From NCBI RefSeq assembly GCF_029675105.1, contig NZ_JAQQFV010000005.1:496001-560000 (forward strand): a stretch of DNA of 64,000 nucleotides. The letters are read 5' to 3'. Below the pieces are notes generated by a model. That model was not told the DNA's origin, searched no databases, and worked only from the letters and a program-made list of their open reading frames with translations. The stretch comes from Nocardia anocheti. Lineage in GTDB: Bacteria > Actinomycetota > Actinomycetes > Mycobacteriales > Mycobacteriaceae. The position numbers were made by a program, and so were the translations under genes. Below, piece after piece: positions 17,840 through 25,701 of the stretch; position 1 is the stretch's first letter; every line of letters begins with the position of its first letter.

Positions 17840-18148
17840 ATCGGTCCACGAAATGCGGCGTGCGCTGGGAATTCCCGGTTGTGTGTGACGGAATGTAGCG
17901 GTGCCCCTATTTCTCGGGGCATCTGGAATGTGTCCTTATCGGATGGCGCAAAAGGAATCTCAGAGGGCTCTCATATTCGCCTCAGGAACATGGTGTATCA
18001 CGCGAAAAGCCCTGGTAGTGATAGGTTTTTGCCTCAACTGTTACCGTCGTCACGAAATCGCCGAATTCGTAACCCGGGGCGATCGGGGGTCGATATGCCA
18101 TTCGTAAGCCAGCCCCGGCTGGACCTATCGAGAAACAGAGGAATTCTT
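17840..18148 (+). other. 309-bp intergenic leader region of the small peptide gene
   Basis: The GC content is visibly lower here than in the flanking genes. The region holds CTGTTACCGTCGTCACGAAATCG near 18037-18060 and GTAACCCGG near 18069, possible operator elements in opposite orientation. AGAGGAATTCTT before 18149 is a good ribosome site. No ORF or known riboswitch was recognised. Confidence 0.4.
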
Positions 18149-18265
18149 ATGATCCCCGTTATCATCGACACCGGTAGCGCCGCCCTGAACGGCCTCTTCG
18201 ACACCCTCGGCGCCGCGCTCCACGGCATCGTCGACACCCTGTGGACCGGCTCCTTCGGCGGCTGA
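18149..18265 (+). CDS. Small hydrophobic/amphipathic peptide, 38 residues, unknown function
   Basis: The ATG at 18149 has AGAGGA eight bases upstream and is followed by 38 codons and a hairpin terminator. The peptide starts MIPVIIDTGSAALNGLF, continues with a helix-like DTLGAALHGIVDTLW, and ends TGSFGG. It has no signal-peptidase site and almost no positive charge. Alternating Leu/Ile/Val with Asp/Gly/His gives an amphipathic helix resembling phenol-soluble modulins, small toxin peptides or membrane-protein modulators; none of these can be asserted. Good initiation signals, a terminator and a long private leader argue that it is real. Confidence 0.6.
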   Translation: MIPVIIDTGSAALNGLFDTLGAALHGIVDTLWTGSFGG

Positions 18266-18321
18266 TCCAGCCCCCAGGTCGATGTGACGACCAGGTCCGC
18301 CCTGACCGCGTGACCTACGAG

Positions 18322-18354
18322 AAGGCCCCGCACCCGGACGAGGTGTGGGGCCTT
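18322..18354. terminator. Bidirectional hairpin terminator
   Basis: A 13-bp stem (AAGGCCCCGCACC at 18322-18334 with 18342-18354, one G-U pair, 7-nt loop) lies between the convergent small peptide gene and the cation-efflux gene. There is no U tract on either side. Confidence 0.75.
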
Positions 18355-18361
18355 CCCGCGT

Positions 18362-19339
18362 TCAGTGCGAGTGCGTGGAGGTGCGACCGGGCACGTGCTT
18401 CGGACCGTGCGACTCGCCGCAGTGGCCTTCGTCGGGACGCGCGGCGCCGATGTCGAGCACCTTCGGGTTGGCATGGTCGACCTGCAGGGTGACGTGCCCG
18501 ATGTGGTGCTCGTGGTCGAGCATGTGCGCGATGTCCTCGCGCACCGCGTGGCAGTCGTGGCCCGGCTCCACCAGCACGTGCGCCGAGAGCGCGGGCGAGC
18601 CGGAGGTGATCTCCCAGATGTGCAGGTCGTGCACCTCGGTGACACCCTCGCGGGCGGCCATGTCGCGACCCACCTGGGCGGGATCGAGATAGTCGGGCGC
18701 CGCCTCGAGGAAGATGCGGCTCGACGCGCGGATCAGCCCGATGCCCGCCTTGATCATCAGCACCACCACGATCAGGCTGGCGACGATGTCGGCCCGCGCC
18801 CAACCGGTGAGAATGATGACCAGACCGGCCACCGCGGTGGCGATGAAGGCGAACAGATCGTTGAGGATGTGCTGGTAGGCGCCCTCGACATTGAGACTGG
18901 ACCGGTCGGCCTTGCTGATCATCCAGGTCGCCAGCACATTGACCACCACGCCGACCAGCGCGGTGATCAGCACCAGCGTGCCGTGTACCTCCGGCGGCTC
19001 GAACAGCCTGCGGATCGCCTCGTAACCCAGCCACAAGGCCAGCAGCAGCAGGGTCAACCCGTTGGCCTGGGCGGAGAGGATCTCCACCCGCTTCCAGCCG
19101 AAGGTCATCCGTCCCGCCGCCGGACGCGCCGCCAGCCGGATCGCCAGCAGAGCCAGCACGATGGAGGCCGCGTCGGTGGTCATGTGCGCCGCGTCCGAGA
19201 GCAGCGCCAGCGAATCGGCGATGACGCCGACGATCACCTCGCCGATCAGGAAGGTGACGATCACCGCCAGCGCGCCCGCCAGCCAGCGCCGATCGCTGTC
19301 GACCGACACTCCGTGGTCGTGCCCGTGTCCTGCGCCCAT
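18362..19339 (-). CDS. Cation diffusion facilitator (CzcD/ZitB-like)
   Basis: This 325-residue proton-coupled metal exporter (Zn2+, Co2+ or similar) has six TM helices. The metal-site signatures are LLSDAAHMTTDAASIVLALL in TM2 (Asp plus His) and HILNDLFAFIATAV in TM5. A cytoplasmic C-terminal domain ends with histidines (GHCGESHGPKHVPGRTSTHSH). The N-terminal GAGHGHDHG is also His-rich, consistent with metal binding. AAGGGGAA precedes the ATG. The promoter has an inverted repeat exactly between its -35 and -10, so it is probably controlled by a metal-sensing repressor encoded elsewhere. Confidence 0.92.
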   Translation of the reverse strand: MGAGHGHDHGVSVDSDRRWLAGALAVIVTFLIGEVIVGVIADSLALLSDAAHMTTDAASIVLALLAIRLAARPAAGRMTFGWKRVEILSAQANGLTLLLLALWLGYEAIRRLFEPPEVHGTLVLITALVGVVVNVLATWMISKADRSSLNVEGAYQHILNDLFAFIATAVAGLVIILTGWARADIVASLIVVVLMIKAGIGLIRASSRIFLEAAPDYLDPAQVGRDMAAREGVTEVHDLHIWEITSGSPALSAHVLVEPGHDCHAVREDIAHMLDHEHHIGHVTLQVDHANPKVLDIGAARPDEGHCGESHGPKHVPGRTSTHSH

Positions 19340-19374
19340 CGCGTTCCCCTTCTGCTGCGGTTCGATCGAGGGCT

Positions 19375-19403
19375 ATCGTATGCACACATCGCTATGTGTG
19401 CAA
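19375..19403 (-). promoter_or_regulatory. Promoter with embedded 9-4-9 inverted-repeat operator for the cation-efflux gene
   Basis: On the minus strand TTGCAC (19403-19398) and TACGAT (19380-19375) are 17 bp apart, a good -35/-10 pair. The spacer and -35 are covered by TGCACACAT (19381-19389), a 4-bp gap and its exact complement ATGTGTGCA (19394-19402). The motif resembles ArsR/SmtB-type metal operators of actinobacteria. Confidence 0.75.
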
Positions 19404-19498
19404 TTCCTTCGTTGTCGACGACGACGCGCGCGGGTGATCGCGGCTGGTCACCGGCGGTTACCAGCCTAGGCTCCGGGTGGGCTTCGTGGTGAGCTTGC

Positions 19499-19822
19499 TC
19501 AGTCCGGGTCGGGCCAGGTCTCCTCGACGATCACCCGGTCGGCCGCGTACCGTGCGGCGATCAGTGACGGGGGATAGGTCGGCCAGGCCGACACGGCGCC
19601 GGTCCGCTTGTCGATCACATACACCGAACCGCCCACCGGCACCGGCAGATCGGGCGGCGCGTGCGACGGCACCACCGCGAAAACGGCGAAACCGTCGGGG
19701 AATTCGGTGATCCGGCGTTCGGTTCCCGGCGCGTCGGCGGGAAGGTGATCGGCCGCGATGCGGGTGGCCTCGGCCCGGTCGACCGGCGTCTGCGCGTCGG
19801 TCGGATATGCATGGATGTCCAC
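19499..19822 (-). CDS. YrhB/Imm35-like small protein
   Basis: This is a 107-residue cytoplasmic protein. The N-terminal helix TPVDRAEATRIAADHLPADAP is followed by strands RITEFPDGFAVFAVVPS, then GGSVYVIDKRTGAVSAWPTYP. The order 'ARxIA helix, DGxxVF strand, GxxxYVIDKRTG' is what I recall for the YrhB / immunity-protein-35 family, whose members are often cognate immunity proteins to polymorphic toxins. No toxin gene is adjacent, so it may be an orphan immunity gene or have another role. GTG at 19822 was chosen for its AGGAG at suitable spacing. A strong hairpin with a short U run sits 77 bp upstream in its leader. Confidence 0.6.
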   Translation of the reverse strand: MDIHAYPTDAQTPVDRAEATRIAADHLPADAPGTERRITEFPDGFAVFAVVPSHAPPDLPVPVGGSVYVIDKRTGAVSAWPTYPPSLIAARYAADRVIVEETWPDPD

Positions 19823-19898
19823 GTAACAGCTCCTCGCCGCGATTGTCGTCGCCGCGCCGCCGTCGTGGGTGGGGAATCGGGGAAGCCGCCGAAAAGGG

Positions 19899-19949
19899 CG
19901 AGCCCGGCAGCCCTGCTCCCCCCTCCTGGAGCAGGCCCGGCCGGGCTCG
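19899..19949 (-). other. Strong two-stem RNA hairpin in the leader of the YrhB-like gene
   Basis: The outer stem is 10 bp (CGAGCCCGGC 19899-19908 with 19940-19949) and the inner stem 8 bp (19912-19919 with 19928-19935). Read on the minus strand it is followed by CCC and UUUU (from AAAA at 19892-19895). It could be a transcription attenuator upstream of 19822, or a terminator for an unseen minus-strand RNA. Confidence 0.5.
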
Positions 19950-20041
19950 CGAGAAAAGTGTCGCGCGGACAGCCAGCAGTCTTCTGAAGACCGGCTTAAG
20001 AACCGCGTTGTCATCGAGGGCCGCTCCCGCGATACATCGAT

Positions 20042-20578
20042 ATGACCGACACACCCTGCGGCGCGCACTGCGCGCGACTGTGCACCAGAGACGGGCTGGC
20101 GGCCGTGCTGGCCGCCGACCACGGCCTGCTGCACTGGCGGGCGATGCGCAGCCTCGGCGACCGGGGCCTGGCCGAACACGCCGTGCAGGAGACCCTGCTG
20201 CGCGGCTGGCGCGCGTGCGGGGCCTTCGATGAGCGCAAAGGCACTGTGCGGGCGTGGCTTTCGGCGATCGAACGCAATGTCCTGATCGATATCGCGCGGG
20301 CGCGGGCGGCCCGGCCCGGTGACGTGGGCTGGGATGACATCACCGAGTTGCCCGGCTGCGGCGGACCGGATTTCGCGGACGGACTGATCGACGGTCTGCT
20401 CGTCGAGCACCTGCTCGCGCTGCTGCCGGAGCCGCAGCGGGCCGCTGTGGTCGAGGTGATTCTGCGCGATCGTGGATACCGGGAAGTGGCAGCGGATTTC
20501 GGCATTCCGGTGGGCACCGTGAAGACCCGCGTGCACTACGCACTGCGCTCGCTGCGTCAGTTGCCCGATGTTGCCTGA
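20042..20578 (+). CDS. ECF-type RNA polymerase sigma factor
   Basis: This 178-residue protein contains sigma region 2 (AEHAVQETLLRGWRACGAFDER then VRAWLSAIERNVLIDIARAR) and region 4 (LLPEPQRAAVVEVILRDRGYREVAADFGIPVGTVKTRVHYALRSLR). The region-4 end is the -35 reading helix-turn-helix. The N-terminus has three evenly spaced cysteines (C6, C10, C14) not typical of the family. No anti-sigma gene is next to it; the neighbours are the divergent YrhB-like gene and, 178 bp downstream, the secreted amidase. The regulon cannot be read. Confidence 0.9.
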   Translation: MTDTPCGAHCARLCTRDGLAAVLAADHGLLHWRAMRSLGDRGLAEHAVQETLLRGWRACGAFDERKGTVRAWLSAIERNVLIDIARARAARPGDVGWDDITELPGCGGPDFADGLIDGLLVEHLLALLPEPQRAAVVEVILRDRGYREVAADFGIPVGTVKTRVHYALRSLRQLPDVA

Positions 20579-20646
20579 CGCGTCCGATTTCCGCGCATCT
20601 GGGCGTCTGACCAGCGCTTTTTCCTTCTTATTCGCTGTTGCATTTC

Positions 20647-20710
20647 GGTAACGGTGCTTGATCTGTGGTAACGCTCGTTGCAAGAGTGAACCAGTGGGTT
20701 TGGTGTTACC
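20647..20710 (+). promoter_or_regulatory. Three GGTAAC motifs upstream of the amidase gene
   Basis: GGTAACG occurs at 20647-20653 and again at 20667-20673, exactly 20 bp (two helical turns) apart. An inverted copy, GTTACC, is at 20705-20710. The placement suggests a regulator site in the amidase promoter. GTAAC-like direct repeats are reminiscent of MtrA sites in actinobacteria; this link is a guess. Confidence 0.45.
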
Positions 20711-20756
20711 AATGGGAAGGGAGGGGTGCTCCGGTCCCGGGGTGCCGACCGAACAT

Positions 20757-23700
20757 ATGCAACCAAACATCATCAATGCCGGTCTCTGCTCCGCTGTCTC
20801 CGCCGCGGTCGTGGTGTCGCTGTCCGGGCTGATGCCCGTGACCGCCCACGCGGCGCCACCCGGGCAGCCAGCCGACAGACTCGTGGGGAAGACGATCTTC
20901 CTCGATCCCGGTCACCAAGGACCGGATCACGCCGAAGACCTCGGTCGCCAGGTCGACGACGGCCGCGGCGGCACCAAGGACTGCCAGACCACCGGCATGA
21001 CCTCGCTGCACGGCATCCCCGAGCACACCATCAACTGGGAGGTCGCACAGCTGGTCAAGGCGTCGCTGCAGGCACTGGGCGCCGAGGTGGTGCTCAGCCG
21101 TGGCGACGACTCGGGCTGGGGCGGATGCGTCGACGATCGGGCCCGCGCGGCCAACGCCTCGGGCGCCCAGATCGCGGTGAGTATCCACGCCGACAGCGCC
21201 CCCGCCGACCTGAGCGGCTTCCACCTCATCATCCCCGAACTGCCGATCCCCGACACCGCCGCCGAACAGGCCCAGTCCGGCGCGGGCCGGGCGGCCTCGG
21301 CCTCGGTGCGCGACGCCTACCGGGCCGCCGGTTTCACCTCGGCCACCTACGCCGGTGTCCAGGAGGGCCTGCAGACCCGCGCCGACATCGCTGGCCCCGC
21401 GCTGACCCATGTCCCCCTGGTCTTCGTCGAGATGGGCAACGGCGCCAACGCCGAGGACGCGGCCCTGCTGGAATCGCGCGAAGGACAGTTGAAGCACGCC
21501 GTCGCGATCGCCACCGGGGTGGTCGGGTTCTTGATGAACGCGCCCGTCGCCGGGACGACGCCGGTCGTCGAGTCGGATCAGGCCGCCGGGTCTCCCGGTG
21601 TGAGCCCGAACGGTACGGAGTCGACCGAGCCGGGTACCGCTGGGACCGAGTCTGGCACCGCTGCGACCGAGCCCGGAACCGCTGGGACCAAGCCTGGCAC
21701 CGCTGGGACCGAGTCCGGTACCGCTGCGACCGACCCCGGTACTGCTGGGACCGAGCCCGGAACAGCGCCTCTTGAGGGCGCCGGACCTTCAGCTCCGCCT
21801 GCGGGTGCGCCCGCCGACAGCGCTGGCCCGGACGCACCGCCCGCCGCGGACGCCAACGGTGCTCCGGCACCTGACCAGGCGAACGGCGCGCCCGCGCAGG
21901 ATACCGATCCCGCGTCGGACCAGCCCGGTGCCACCGCGCCGGACCCCGCCGCTCCGCTCTCGGCCGATCCCGCCACACCGCAGCCCAACCCGGCCGACGA
22001 GCCCGCTCCCGCCGCTCCGGCAGGCGACTCGGCTCCGGCCGCCGCAGGCGATCCCACTCCGGCGCGTGACGCGGACCCCGCACCCGCTCCGGCGGACGAC
22101 CCGGCCCCGGCACCCGCTCCGGCGGACGACCCGGCCCCGGCGCCCGCTCCAGCCGACGAGCTCGCTCCCGACGAAGCCCCGGCCCCCGCCGCCGCCGAAA
22201 TCGCCGCCCCGATCAGCCTGTTCGCCGCCGTCCGCCACCCGGTCGCCGACGACCCGAAACCCCCGACCGGCTCCAGCGGCCACCTCTCCATCCCCGGCGA
22301 GAAGAAGCCGGATCCGGCCACCAACGGCCCGTCCCCCATCGCCCCGAAGCCCCCGACCGGCTCCACCGGCGGCCTCACCATCCCCGGCGACACCCCGCCC
22401 CCGGCGGACCCGCCCGACGCCCCGGAAGGCACAGCCGACCCGACCCCCGAAAACGGCGTCGACCCGGCCCCGAGCGATTCCGCCCCGTCATCCGAGGCAG
22501 CTCCGACGGATGTTCCTGGCACGGAGGCTGGTCCGACGGATGTCCCGGCGCCAGAGGCAGCCTCGATGATCCTCGGCTCACATCCCGGCATGGGCGGGAT
22601 CCTCACCCAGATCGCCGACGAGACCCCCGCGCAGGTCGACGCCAACGATCCCAGCAATACCGATACCGCGCCCGGCCAAGGCAACGACACCACCGTCCCC
22701 ACCCAGGGCCAGGCTGAGACCACACCCACCCCGGGTGAGGCCACGCCGACCCAGGGCGAAACCGGTGTCGCACCCGCTCCGGGCGAGCCCGAGTCCACGC
22801 CGATCGAGGGCGAGACCGGCACCGCACCCGGTCAGGGCACGGCCGCCACCGCGCCCACTGAGGGCCAGATTGAGGCCGCACCCGATCCGGGTGAGTCCAC
22901 GCCAACCGGGGGCGAGGCTGGTGTAGCACCCGCTCCGGGCAAGTCCGAGTCCACGCCGACCGACGGCGAGGCTGGCACCGCACCCGGTCAGGGCACGGCC
23001 GCCACCACGCCCACTGAGGGCCAGGCTGAGGCCGCACCCGATCCGAGTGAGTCCACGCCGATCGAGGGCGAGGCTGGTGCCGCACCCGCCCCCGGCGAGG
23101 CCGAGTCCACGCCGGTCGAGGGGGAGGCGACCACCGCACCCACGCCGGACGAGACCGACTCCACACCCGCTCAGCCCAACGCGGTTCCCGCCCCTGAGGA
23201 CACCGCTCCGACGCCGGGCGCCACCTCGAACTCAGCCCCCGCTACCGAGCCCGGCTCCACGCCAGCACCGGGCGAAGCCACCGCTCCCACAGAGGAAGCC
23301 GTCCCTTCGGACAGCCCGCACTCGGTGCCGAGGACAGGCCCGGCCCGGACGAATACATCCGTTCCGCTGGCCATGCCGCACGCGGCCCCGGCTCCACGCG
23401 GCGTTCCGACCCAGGGCCACGGCCTGGTCCCGGCCCCGGGCGCGGACGCCGTCCCCACGCCCGGCGCTGCCCCGTCGGCCGTGCCCAACACCGTGCCGAC
23501 TCCGGGCACTGCTCCCGCCCAGGGACTGGTCCCGGTGCCCGGCGCGGACCCTGTGCCGACGCCCGGCGCTGTTCCTCCGGCTGGTCTCGGTTCGGTACCC
23601 GGTAAGAACGCCGTCCCCGCACCGGGTGTTCCGACCGGTCTCGGACCCGTCCCCGGCGCGGTTCCCCCGACCGCGGCGGTCCCGCCCGCTGTGCCCAATA

Positions 23701-24650
23701 CCGCCCACGGTCCGGGCCCTGCTCAGGCTCAGGCTCAGGGGCTGGTCCCGGTGCCCGGTGCGGATGCCGTGCCGACGCCCGGCGCTGTTCCTCCGCCGGG
23801 GCTCGGTTCGGTGCCCGGCGCCAACGCGGTCCCGGCTCCGAGTGCTCCGGCTGGCCCCGGATCGGTCCCCGGCGCGGACGCTGTTCCCACGCCCGGTGCT
23901 GTCCCGCCCGCCGTGCCCAACGCCGCCCACACTCCGAGGACCGCTCAGGGCCTGGGGCTGGTTCCGGTGCCCGGCGCGGATGCTGTGCCGACGCCCGGTG
24001 CTGTTCCTCCGGCCGGGCTCGGCTCTGTGCCCGGTACGGACGCGGCTCCCGGCAGCGCGCCGTCCGGCGGAACGAACTCGGCGCCGGTGCCCGGGCTCGG
24101 CTCGGGTCCCGTGCCGGGTTCGGTTCCGGCCGAATCGGATTCGGGTCCGGCCGCCCCGGGGTCCGCGCCCAGTACCGGTGCCGCCAAGACTACGACCTCC
24201 GTCCCGTCGACTCCGCCGAGCGCGGGTCCGGGGACCGCTCACGCGGACAACTCCGCCCCGGCGAACTCCAAACCGGTCGGAGCCCCGCGCCCTCCGGGTC
24301 GGCCGACGCCGTCTCAGCCCGCGACGCCGCCCGCACCGGCCCCGGCGCGCGCCCCGATCGCTGACCCGGTGCCCGTCGCCCCGGTCCGTACCGCGCCGCC
24401 GGGAGCACCCTCCGCCCCGGCACCGACTCCGCGCGAACGCGGCACCACGCCGAAGTCCCAGGCGACACCGGACGAGTCGACGCCGGACGTCAGCTCGCTG
24501 AGCAGTTCGATGGGTGGCCCGGTGATGACGCTCATGAACCTGCTGATGCCCATGGCCCAGTCCCTCGGCATGGACAACAGCGCCGCCACCAGCCAGCTGA
24601 TCAACCTCGCCTACACCCTCGCGGGCGTGGTGTTCGGCCCGACGAAGTAA
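20757..24650 (+). CDS. Secreted N-acetylmuramoyl-L-alanine amidase with giant Pro/Ala/Gly repeat tail
   Basis: This 1297-residue protein starts at ATG 20757. Residues 1-32 are a signal peptide ending VTAHA. Residues ~45-265 are an Amidase_3 (zinc) domain cutting the sugar-peptide bond of peptidoglycan: FLDPGHQG (His), IPEHTINWEV (Glu), VSIHADSAP (His) and LVFVEMGN (catalytic Glu). It resembles mycobacterial Rv3717, which ends there. About 1000 low-complexity residues follow in at least three repeat blocks, ending with a hydrophobic, helix-forming GGPVMTLMNLLMPMAQSLG...AGVVFGPTK. The tail could span the cell envelope or bind the wall. GTG 20742 is an alternative start. Confidence 0.85.
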   Translation: MQPNIINAGLCSAVSAAVVVSLSGLMPVTAHAAPPGQPADRLVGKTIFLDPGHQGPDHAEDLGRQVDDGRGGTKDCQTTGMTSLHGIPEHTINWEVAQLVKASLQALGAEVVLSRGDDSGWGGCVDDRARAANASGAQIAVSIHADSAPADLSGFHLIIPELPIPDTAAEQAQSGAGRAASASVRDAYRAAGFTSATYAGVQEGLQTRADIAGPALTHVPLVFVEMGNGANAEDAALLESREGQLKHAVAIATGVVGFLMNAPVAGTTPVVESDQAAGSPGVSPNGTESTEPGTAGTESGTAATEPGTAGTKPGTAGTESGTAATDPGTAGTEPGTAPLEGAGPSAPPAGAPADSAGPDAPPAADANGAPAPDQANGAPAQDTDPASDQPGATAPDPAAPLSADPATPQPNPADEPAPAAPAGDSAPAAAGDPTPARDADPAPAPADDPAPAPAPADDPAPAPAPADELAPDEAPAPAAAEIAAPISLFAAVRHPVADDPKPPTGSSGHLSIPGEKKPDPATNGPSPIAPKPPTGSTGGLTIPGDTPPPADPPDAPEGTADPTPENGVDPAPSDSAPSSEAAPTDVPGTEAGPTDVPAPEAASMILGSHPGMGGILTQIADETPAQVDANDPSNTDTAPGQGNDTTVPTQGQAETTPTPGEATPTQGETGVAPAPGEPESTPIEGETGTAPGQGTAATAPTEGQIEAAPDPGESTPTGGEAGVAPAPGKSESTPTDGEAGTAPGQGTAATTPTEGQAEAAPDPSESTPIEGEAGAAPAPGEAESTPVEGEATTAPTPDETDSTPAQPNAVPAPEDTAPTPGATSNSAPATEPGSTPAPGEATAPTEEAVPSDSPHSVPRTGPARTNTSVPLAMPHAAPAPRGVPTQGHGLVPAPGADAVPTPGAAPSAVPNTVPTPGTAPAQGLVPVPGADPVPTPGAVPPAGLGSVPGKNAVPAPGVPTGLGPVPGAVPPTAAVPPAVPNTAHGPGPAQAQAQGLVPVPGADAVPTPGAVPPPGLGSVPGANAVPAPSAPAGPGSVPGADAVPTPGAVPPAVPNAAHTPRTAQGLGLVPVPGADAVPTPGAVPPAGLGSVPGTDAAPGSAPSGGTNSAPVPGLGSGPVPGSVPAESDSGPAAPGSAPSTGAAKTTTSVPSTPPSAGPGTAHADNSAPANSKPVGAPRPPGRPTPSQPATPPAPAPARAPIADPVPVAPVRTAPPGAPSAPAPTPRERGTTPKSQATPDESTPDVSSLSSSMGGPVMTLMNLLMPMAQSLGMDNSAATSQLINLAYTLAGVVFGPTK
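21633..21779 (+). repeat. Seven 21-bp (7-residue) tandem repeats in the amidase tail
   Basis: The unit is GTA(G/A)T(E/K/D)(S/P), about seven consecutive copies. DNA copies differ by only a few bases, so the array may vary in length between strains. Confidence 0.85.
22789..23130 (+). repeat. Long imperfect tandem repeat in the amidase tail
   Basis: A unit of roughly 50-55 residues, built from ESTPxxGEAG, APAPG, APGQGTAAT and PTEGQxEAAPDP, recurs about two and a half times. It is rich in Glu and Thr, unlike the other blocks. Confidence 0.75.
23410..24060 (+). repeat. Pro/Val/Gly-rich tandem repeat in the amidase tail
   Basis: A unit of about 70 residues containing GLVPVPGADAVPTPGAVPP, LGSVPG and VPNxxxTP recurs about three times with small deletions. 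Confidence 0.8.
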
Positions 24651-25562
24651 TCAGGGCAGACGCGGGAACCCGTAGCCCGCGTACCACCGGATACGACGCC
24701 GGATCACCTCGGCGTTGAGCTCGGCATCCGGACTCGGAATCGTCAGACGAAGACCCGGCACGGCGGTCGTCACCAGGACGGCCGCCGTGTCGTTCGCGTG
24801 CAGGGGGCGTCCGTCGGGCAGTTGGAACCACGGGTAGCGTTCGGGTGGACACGGCCGCACCGATACCGCGGTGACACAGCGCAACTCGATGCGCAGCAAC
24901 GGCGTGATCTGCGGTGGGTAGCCCGAGAGCTGCGGCCCGAGCCGATCGTGCGCGCGCACGACGAGAACGTCGCCGACCAGGGCGACCTGCACGTTGTAGG
25001 TCCCGTGCCGCCGGGGATTCTCGCCGAATCGGTGCCGGTGCTCGAAGGTCTGGATCCGGATCACGATCTCCTGCGCCGACTCGGCCAGATGCGCCGTGGA
25101 AGCGCCATGGATCCGTTTCCGCGCGAGCTCGGCCAGCGCCACCGACGCGATGGCCGCGGCCAGGCTCACGAAGACCGGCCAGACGGGCGGCCACGTTCCC
25201 TCGCTGACAGCCAGCCCTGTGACCCCCATCGCGAACTGCCCGAGATAGGCCACCGCACCCCACGGCCACCGACCAGCGGGCCAGAGCCGCTCGCGAACCC
25301 AACGGATCGCCCAGCCGTGCGCACCCACCACGACCAGCAGATATGCCAGTGGCCACAGCACCGACGGTGCGGTGAGCCATGCGGCGACCCCGAGCACCCC
25401 GGACCCGGCGGGCACGAGAACGAAGGCTCTCCCGAGATCCCGCGCGACCAGCGGCCATCGCGCGCGCAGACTCGCCGCGACGGTGGAATCCGCCACGTCC
25501 CGGGGAATCGGAAACAGCCGCTCCCACCCCGTCGCCAGCTCCCGGGTAGGCCCATACGACAT
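24651..25562 (-). CDS. Membrane protein of unknown function
   Basis: This 303-residue protein has about four hydrophobic segments in its first half (FVLVPAGSGVLGVAAWLTA, LWPLAYLLVVVGAHGWAI, AVAYLGQFAMGVTGLAVS, VWPVFVSLAAAIASVALAEL). A soluble C-terminal half then has beta-strand character (NVQVALVGDVLVVRAHDRL, TPLLRIELRCVTAVSVRP, DTAAVLVTTAVPGLRLTIPSP). No family was recognised. The C-terminal strands could form a small PH-like or adaptor domain. GGGGGACGTGGG precedes the ATG at 25562. The gene is convergent with the amidase with no space between the two stops. Confidence 0.7.
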   Translation of the reverse strand: MSYGPTRELATGWERLFPIPRDVADSTVAASLRARWPLVARDLGRAFVLVPAGSGVLGVAAWLTAPSVLWPLAYLLVVVGAHGWAIRWVRERLWPAGRWPWGAVAYLGQFAMGVTGLAVSEGTWPPVWPVFVSLAAAIASVALAELARKRIHGASTAHLAESAQEIVIRIQTFEHRHRFGENPRRHGTYNVQVALVGDVLVVRAHDRLGPQLSGYPPQITPLLRIELRCVTAVSVRPCPPERYPWFQLPDGRPLHANDTAAVLVTTAVPGLRLTIPSPDAELNAEVIRRRIRWYAGYGFPRLP

Positions 25563-25701
25563 CCCACGTCCCCCTCGGCTGCCTCGGTCGGCATTCACCG
25601 GCACATGCTGCCGTATCGGACCGGCCGCGGCCAGTCGGCGGATGCTCGATTCGAGGAGACGGTCCACCGGACCGAACGAGCGGGTGCCGGGTAGTGGCAC
25701 C

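Noticed and set aside
21578..22822. Gly/Ala/Ser-rich PE-PGRS-like open frames opposite the amidase tail
   Set aside because: They mirror the Pro/Ala/Gly repeats on the coding strand; no start signal or export signal.
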